64,000 bases of DNA from Symsagittifera roscoffensis (taxonomy: Eukaryota; Xenacoelomorpha; Acoela; Convolutidae): NCBI RefSeq assembly GCF_963678635.1, contig NC_087068.1, forward strand, positions 53,096,213-53,160,212. Reading direction: 5' to 3'. The notes beneath the pieces were generated by a model. The model searched no databases. It was given only the letters and a program-made list of their open reading frames with translations, and was not told the DNA's origin. Shown here one piece after another: positions 59,601 through 64,000 of the stretch (its first letter is position 1; each line of letters begins with the position of its first letter). Position numbers and translations under genes: made by a program.

Positions 59601-62017
59601 CTTTCTTTTGCTGTGTGACTTGTGATTCAACGGCAACTTTACTTCTCAGATATGACTTCGCTTCATCTTGGGACATTTTCAATTCCGGGTTAGTTGTACT
59701 GCTAAATGGAGCCTTTGTTTCTAAGTTCAACTTCGCTTGTACAATTCTGCTATTGTCGATGACAGATGTATTTTGACCGGGAAGTTTTATACGCGTATCG
59801 CTACTAAGAAACTGTGATGCACCTAATTTGTTGACAAAAGGGGAAGTTATTTTGCCAGATTGCTTTGGATTGGAATGTTTTTGAGTCTTCTCTGCATATA
59901 TTTTTTCCGCCCCATCATTATTTTCTTTATCACCGACGGCTGATTCAATTTTTTTCGAGATTTCTGTTTTAGCGTTTTCCTTTTCTGTTCCCATTGAAAG
60001 TACCTGCACCTCTTTTTCATTATCTTTGGATTCCGATAATTGAGCGGTAGTTTTTGATTCCAGTACTTTAGTTGGCAAATCATCAGAATCCGAAACTGTT
60101 TTGAGGCTCCCAATGCTCTTAGACACATCAGAGAATTTGGTATTAATTTCTTTCAATGTATTCGAAGCTTCTTTTCTCAACTCTTCCAATTCCAGATCCT
60201 CTTTATCCTTTTCCACCATTGATTTCATGGCTTCTCTTCTTAATTCCAGTAATTCTATTTCTTCGTCGTCTGAACTGGACTCCGTACTTCCACTATTTGG
60301 ATTCCTTTGTCCAGGATTAACAGCTTCCTCTGGCTCCTCGTAAAACGACTCTGTATCATCAAAATCATCTTCATCGTTTGAGATCGGAATTAGACTTTCA
60401 GAAGTTGGTGAGTTTTCGATTTCAACCACTTTAATATCGTCTTCGATCGGGACAATCAGTGGCGGGGATACCGACTTCTCCGGTTCCTGTGGAACTACAA
60501 TCCTTGATCTCCGAGTGTTGGAAGAACTAGTACTGCTGCTTGGTTGATGCCTTTTAGCTCGACGCTTCTGTGCCATCGAGGCCACCGCCTCTTGCCAAAG
60601 ACGAAGGTTCTCATTTTCAATAGAAGACTCATCGTTTTTGGAACCACTCATTGAACTATTGCTACTTTCAATGACGTATAAAGCTGGTTGAATAGATTGT
60701 CCTCCTGGCCTCAAAACATCAGGTGGTTCTTCAACCGAGATCTGGTTTCCGATATTGCGTATACTTTCTCTTGTTTCACACGACTGTAGATGCGATGATA
60801 GGGGTGCAATAGTAATGGTTGGTCGCTTTATTGAGGGCATCAAGTAAGACCCTTTTCCCGTACTTTGACTGCTTGTTTGAGGTCCTTTGTTCGCATCTGC
60901 AATTCCCCATTGATACCGCATGTCAACATCACGAGGAACATTCGGAGCTGGTTTCAAAGGGGATCCTATACTGCGATAGTCAATGTCACCTGAGTTGATC
61001 AATCCAGGTGGTCTCATCGTACGCAATTGAGATGGCGGTGGAGGCAATTGTTTCTTAAACGGGGGAGGATCTGAAAAGTTTGAACAGTTTTTTTTAATGA
61101 AACCAGCATAATTACTGCCAAAGTAAACAAGATATCCGTTTTGGGTCGTTTTAATGCGCTTTTGAAATATACAAGGCATAATCGACATTAGTTCTCTTCG
61201 AAAAATGAATAACAAACGAAACAAAAAACTTAGCCCAAAACCTTTGATGAAACAAAAAAAAAAGATTCTGTTTTCAGAATCTTTTTACTGCCAAGAAAGC
61301 GCTACATAATGCTTCCTAAACTAGTTTTCCTTTTATCACAAGGTTAAACAAAAAACCAACTCCTATATATTTTCATAATACATGTTATTTATCAAACAGG
61401 ATTTTCATCATGTCGAAGCAAAACTAGAAAAAAAAACTCACTGTTCTGTGGCGTCGGTAGAATCCCTCCTATCATCCTATTTTGACTATTCGCCATCGGT
61501 TTCTGAAGTCTGTTCTGACTAATCATTTCTCCAGTCGAAGACAAATGCTCTTGTAACTTCAGTGGCGAATAACTGACCACCTGTTTGAGACTTCTTTGCG
61601 GCCCATTTTCCATACGAGGTGGAGGGGGGTTCGACGGAGGGGGCGGTGGGGGAATTTTCTCAATTTTCGGCGGCAACGGTGGAATCGGCGGAACGATTGA
61701 GGAAGGCAGAGAAGTTGGAATGTTAAGAGGAAGTTGTTGACACTGCATTTGATTTGGATGCGTCTGCATTGCATTGTGAAGAGACCACAACGCGAATGGT
61801 GGCGGGGGTAAAAAGTTGGGCATTTGTGGTCGAAACTGAACATTTCCACCTTGTGGTGTAAAAGCTGGCAACTGCACTGATGTTTGGACAGCTGGATTTT
61901 GGTCCTTGTTAACAGTTTGGTTGACAAAGGGTGCTGGTTTTTCAGAACGTGAAATTTTTTCGTCATCTGATAGAGGCGGCGTTGCTTCAGCAGATCCGAA
62001 TAAAATTGGGACCCCGC
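44633..62017 (-). CDS. ZFC3H1: zinc finger C3H1 protein, PAXT nuclear RNA-decay factor (5' incomplete)
   Basis: Minus-strand exons: 62017-61442, 61070-58033, 57695-57433, 57359-57185, 56665-55523, 55264-55065, 53561-52526, 52282-52091, 51783-51616, 51317-51248, 50699-50591, 50001-49839, 47290-47204, 47132-47044, 46965-46870, 46656-46543, 46253-45960, 45482-45387, 44917-44878, 44821-44633. All keep frame and give 2711 residues to the TAG. The N-terminal part is proline-rich (IPPPPPPSNPPPP) and then long, acidic and disordered. A coiled-coil (exon 57359-57185) follows. YIYDSPLKAFKSYRF matches the human HSPLLVFKSYRF. The C3H finger CPFDLHGQC-x4-C-x3-H is at 53426-53479, followed by HAT-like helical repeats (SVLARSLEVN, WEYYVTEF). 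Human ZFC3H1 (1989 residues) links MTR4 to PABPN1 and delivers polyadenylated nuclear RNA to the exosome. This protein is much longer, mostly in exon 61070-58033. The first exon(s) were not found. Confidence 0.92.
48161..48304. mobile_element. palindromic mini-element, AAAAATGCTAGTCATACAAT ends
   Basis: Left end GGAAAAATGCTAGTCATACA. The right side has two complementary copies (at 48255-48273 and 48285-48304). Related fragments lie at about 47497-47545 and 47650-47705. It lies in ZFC3H1 intron 49838-47291. Confidence 0.6.
49214..49686. mobile_element. AGAGTAATGAACG-family MITE, longest intact copy
   Basis: 473 bp from AGCCAACTGACAGTTGG and AAGAGTAATGAACG to CGTTCATTACTCTTA. The two ends are inverted complements. 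The body holds the shared blocks GGCCTTAAAGCTCTTTG, CTGGGAAATCTGATAA, GAGTTTGCCTTCCTTTTAAC and GACCTATACATATATAAGAG. It lies in ZFC3H1 intron 49838-47291. Confidence 0.85.
51927..52045. mobile_element. short internally deleted MITE copy
   Basis: ACAGTTGGAAAAGAGTCAAT to CGTTCATTGACACTTT in about 115 bp, the ends of the AGAGTAATGAACG family with nearly all the body missing. It lies in ZFC3H1 intron 52090-51784. Confidence 0.6.
53592..54925. mobile_element. nested elements: MITE carrying two insertions
   Basis: The outer AGAGTAATGAACG-family MITE runs from GCCAACAGAGTTGGAAAAAA (53592) to TTCACTGCGTTCATCGACTC (~54925). Inside it are a tRNA-like SINE (53869-~54085, flanked by TTTTTAGCGCC and TTTTAAGCGCC) and an ACAGAGGCGAAG-family element (54318-~54895). 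It lies in ZFC3H1 intron 55064-53562. Confidence 0.75.
53869..53945 (+). repeat. tRNA-like SINE head
   Basis: Box A GCGGTGAAGCGGTTACG, box B TGTTCGAGGCC, then CACCATGATC. The downstream tail (TTGCTTGAGGGTGAGGC...) resembles that of 30079-30152. Confidence 0.5.
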
Positions 62018-62282
62018 CTAAAATTAAACCCCGCCAATCCTTTATTAAATTATAATGCATAAAGTTTATTTTCAAAAATGATTTTTGGCATAATCCCAAT
62101 AGAATTGCCAGAACCAAAAACGATCATCCAGGAAGGCAGCGCTAAACTGGAAGATGACTCCTCAATTATTCTGATTTTCTGCGTTTTTGCTTCTCAAAGA
62201 GATGCGAGAACAACAGAACTTTCAGGATAAATTGAGCAATCTCCCAACAATTGACTTATCGCAGCAAGCAAAAACGAAAACA

Positions 62283-63510
62283 TAGCCAACTGACAGTTGG
62301 AAAAGAGTAATGAACGCAAATAAAGAGGAAAAAAATTGACTTGTTTTTTGAGAAAAAATCTGTCTGCGAATTTCGAACAAAAAAAAACAGATGGCCTTAA
62401 ACCTCTTTGATTTTCTAGAACAGTTTATAACTGACAATATTTTCATGAAGATTACCCAATTCGAGACACAGAGGCGAAGTTGCAATTCGCATACAGAAGC
62501 AAAAATGTGACCGATAACGCTACTGGGAAAACTGAATGAGTAAAACTTTGAGTCTACTAAATTTCATAGGTGACGCACGCCAATTATGAATCTACATAAT
62601 TGCTAAGTGCCGCAAGCCAATTATGCCGCATTAGCAGTCCCAATCAATTTGAAAAAAAAATTACCAACAAAATTGCCTCCATTTATAGAGCGGATGCATT
62701 TTAATTATTATACGAAAAATTTCATCAAAAACATCCGACCCTGCCCAGGTTCGAACTCTCTTACTTTGTTGTGGCTCTCCTTCCCTACCTCTACGCAACA
62801 TATCCATCATGTCTTGAAGCTAAAGTGCTATTTGTAATGTAATAGTCTGTGTCAATATCCTTAGCATTGACTGTACTTAATATCTGGATCAAAATGAACA
62901 CTTTCAAAATGAACACATTTTGTCGCAACAATTGCATCGCAACAATATTTGCGACTTAGGTTGAAAAAAAAAGAAAATTCATACTATAACACAAGGTATG
63001 CTTGTGTGGAATCTGGATCAATCGGTAAACATTTAGTTCGCTGGGAAATCTGACAATTAAACTACTTTTGAAACTAGAAGTCGATCACGTTTTTGGTGAC
63101 CTTTTCACTTTTGCTGTTCAATAGTCGGGTTTGCTTTCCTTTTAAAAATGGAAATGAGAATTGATTAAATTTTTTAAAAAATCACAAGTCAAACCGCAAA
63201 AAAAAATCAAACTTCAGAAGTCGATCACGATAGTGGGCTTTGCCTTGCTTTAATAATGGAACAGCGCTGAACTTAAAAAAAAGTCAAACAGCGAAAAATC
63301 AAAATAAAGAAGCCGATCACATTTTAGTGACCTTTACACTTTCGCTGTTCGATAGCGGAGTTTGCCTTCCTTTCAACAAAGGAAATGAACTGAACTTAAA
63401 AAGAAACCATAAATCAAACCGCGAAAACGTGATTTTGAGACTGAACTATGTCCTGAAAAAAAATCATCAAAACCTATATAAGAGTCTAAACTAAGTTGAT
63501 CGACTCATAA
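62283..63510. mobile_element. MITE interrupted by an ACAGAGGCGAAG-family element
   Basis: AGCCAACTGACAGTTGGAAA at 62283 opens the MITE. Its body stops at ACCCAATTCGAG (~62463), resumes with ATCTGGATCAATCGGTAAAC (~63006), shows some internal duplication (three copies of a TCGATCACG...TTTGCC segment) and ends near ATAAGAGTCTAAACTAAG. Confidence 0.75.
62464..63003. mobile_element. ACAGAGGCGAAG-family element, inserted copy
   Basis: Begins ACACAGAGGCGAAGTTGC and ends ACACAAGGTATGCTTGTGT. It carries a minus-strand tRNA-like part at 62737-62812 (GGTTCGAAC box B in inverse orientation) and the family mark ATTTGCGACTTAGGTTG. Because the surrounding MITE consensus is known from other copies, both ends are well defined here. 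Confidence 0.75.
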
Positions 63511-64000
63511 GACCACAACAACGTTCACTGTCAAAGGCAAACAGGTGGTGATCGGCAAGTAGCACACAATAAATATGCTGACTGAGTTATTTTTATAGTG
63601 TCGAAAAAAAATCGACCATTTTTCAAACTTTTTTTGATTTTTTGTTAATGCGGTCATTTCTTTGAGCTAAGCAAATCGCCAGGGTTGATGTTCCAATCTG
63701 TTTTCTAGATACCAAAAATTGCTCCATGTAGCACCTTAATATGGTACCTAATTGCTTATGTTTCGTCATTAAAGACAAAAAAGCCGGCTTAATGTGCGAC
63801 CAAATGAGAGAATCTGGCATATAATTTCATTTAAATGAAACTAGTTCCAAGTGAATATAATTATGCCTCAAGAACCTATTGATATATCTCTCCTCGCGCG
63901 GGAAGACGAGAGGTCGCTTTGGAACACTTTCTATATTTGACGTTGAGGTTTATTGAAATTCAAGAAACTTTCATCTTTACACTGTGGTTTGATACCGTTA

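Larger units (their letters stand above)
62018..64000. other. repeat-filled region upstream of ZFC3H1's first recognised exon
   Basis: No convincing ZFC3H1 first exon. 62283-63510 is MITE sequence split by an inserted element (62464-63003). The last 450 bp has no recognisable gene. Confidence 0.5.

Noticed and set aside
61071-61224. Extending ZFC3H1 exon 61070-58033 upstream to 61224
   Set aside because: The added residues are hydrophobic and unlike the exon, and a good acceptor at 61072-61071 joins exactly in phase to the previous exon.
62018-62117. Treating the open frame from 62117 as the ZFC3H1 start
   Set aside because: It opens with GTG, encodes unrelated hydrophobic sequence, and TTTAATTTTAG at 62018 is a good acceptor. 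The family's EEGELEDGEI-type start is absent.

Overview
The window is a stretch of an animal (metazoan) nuclear genome. The support is spliced genes with GT-AG introns, clear animal orthologues (TAF10, TMEM107, PSMG4, LRRC74, ZFC3H1, a PRD-class homeobox), AT-rich sequence and many decayed transposable elements. TMEM107 implies a ciliated animal. I cannot assign a phylum from sequence alone. Six host genes can be modelled, and every exon junction given keeps the reading frame. The longest is ZFC3H1.

Layout, left to right. At 415-538 (minus) is one damaged SLC6-type transporter exon. Two palindromic MITEs (3.6-4.04 kb) sit just upstream of a two-exon homeobox gene (4160-5162, plus). From 5.6 to 9.65 kb the character changes: a minus-strand ORF joins a decayed integrase zinc-binding domain to an OTU-like cysteine protease, a possible LTR/primer-binding site follows, and a 200-N scaffold gap (9650-9849) closes the segment. 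A run of four minus-strand host genes comes next: a PHD-finger protein (10419-15231), PSMG4 (16889-17254), TAF10 (18784-20214) and TMEM107 (21941-22357). LRRC74 (22900-40649, plus) starts head-to-head with TMEM107 and has two phase-compatible alternative last exons. ZFC3H1 (44633-62017, minus) has 20 exons here, with its 5' end outside the window or unrecognised.

Introns and spacers are built largely from repeats: a 732-bp palindrome with mariner-like ends, an hAT transposase relic, a dead LINE reverse transcriptase, an ~84-bp tandem array, a 22-24-bp minisatellite, a 456-bp tandem duplication, tRNA-like SINE heads, and a MITE family (inverted ends reading AAGAGTAATGAACG / CGTTCATTACTCTT) into which other elements have inserted at least twice.

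The host genes are not an operon and have unrelated jobs: transcription initiation and chromatin (TAF10, PHD protein, homeobox), proteasome assembly (PSMG4), the ciliary transition zone (TMEM107) and nuclear RNA decay (ZFC3H1). No bacterial-type system, CRISPR array or intact autonomous transposon was seen. The least ordinary items are the integrase-zinc/OTU protein and the LRRC74 terminal-exon choice, which would change a key EF-hand residue.
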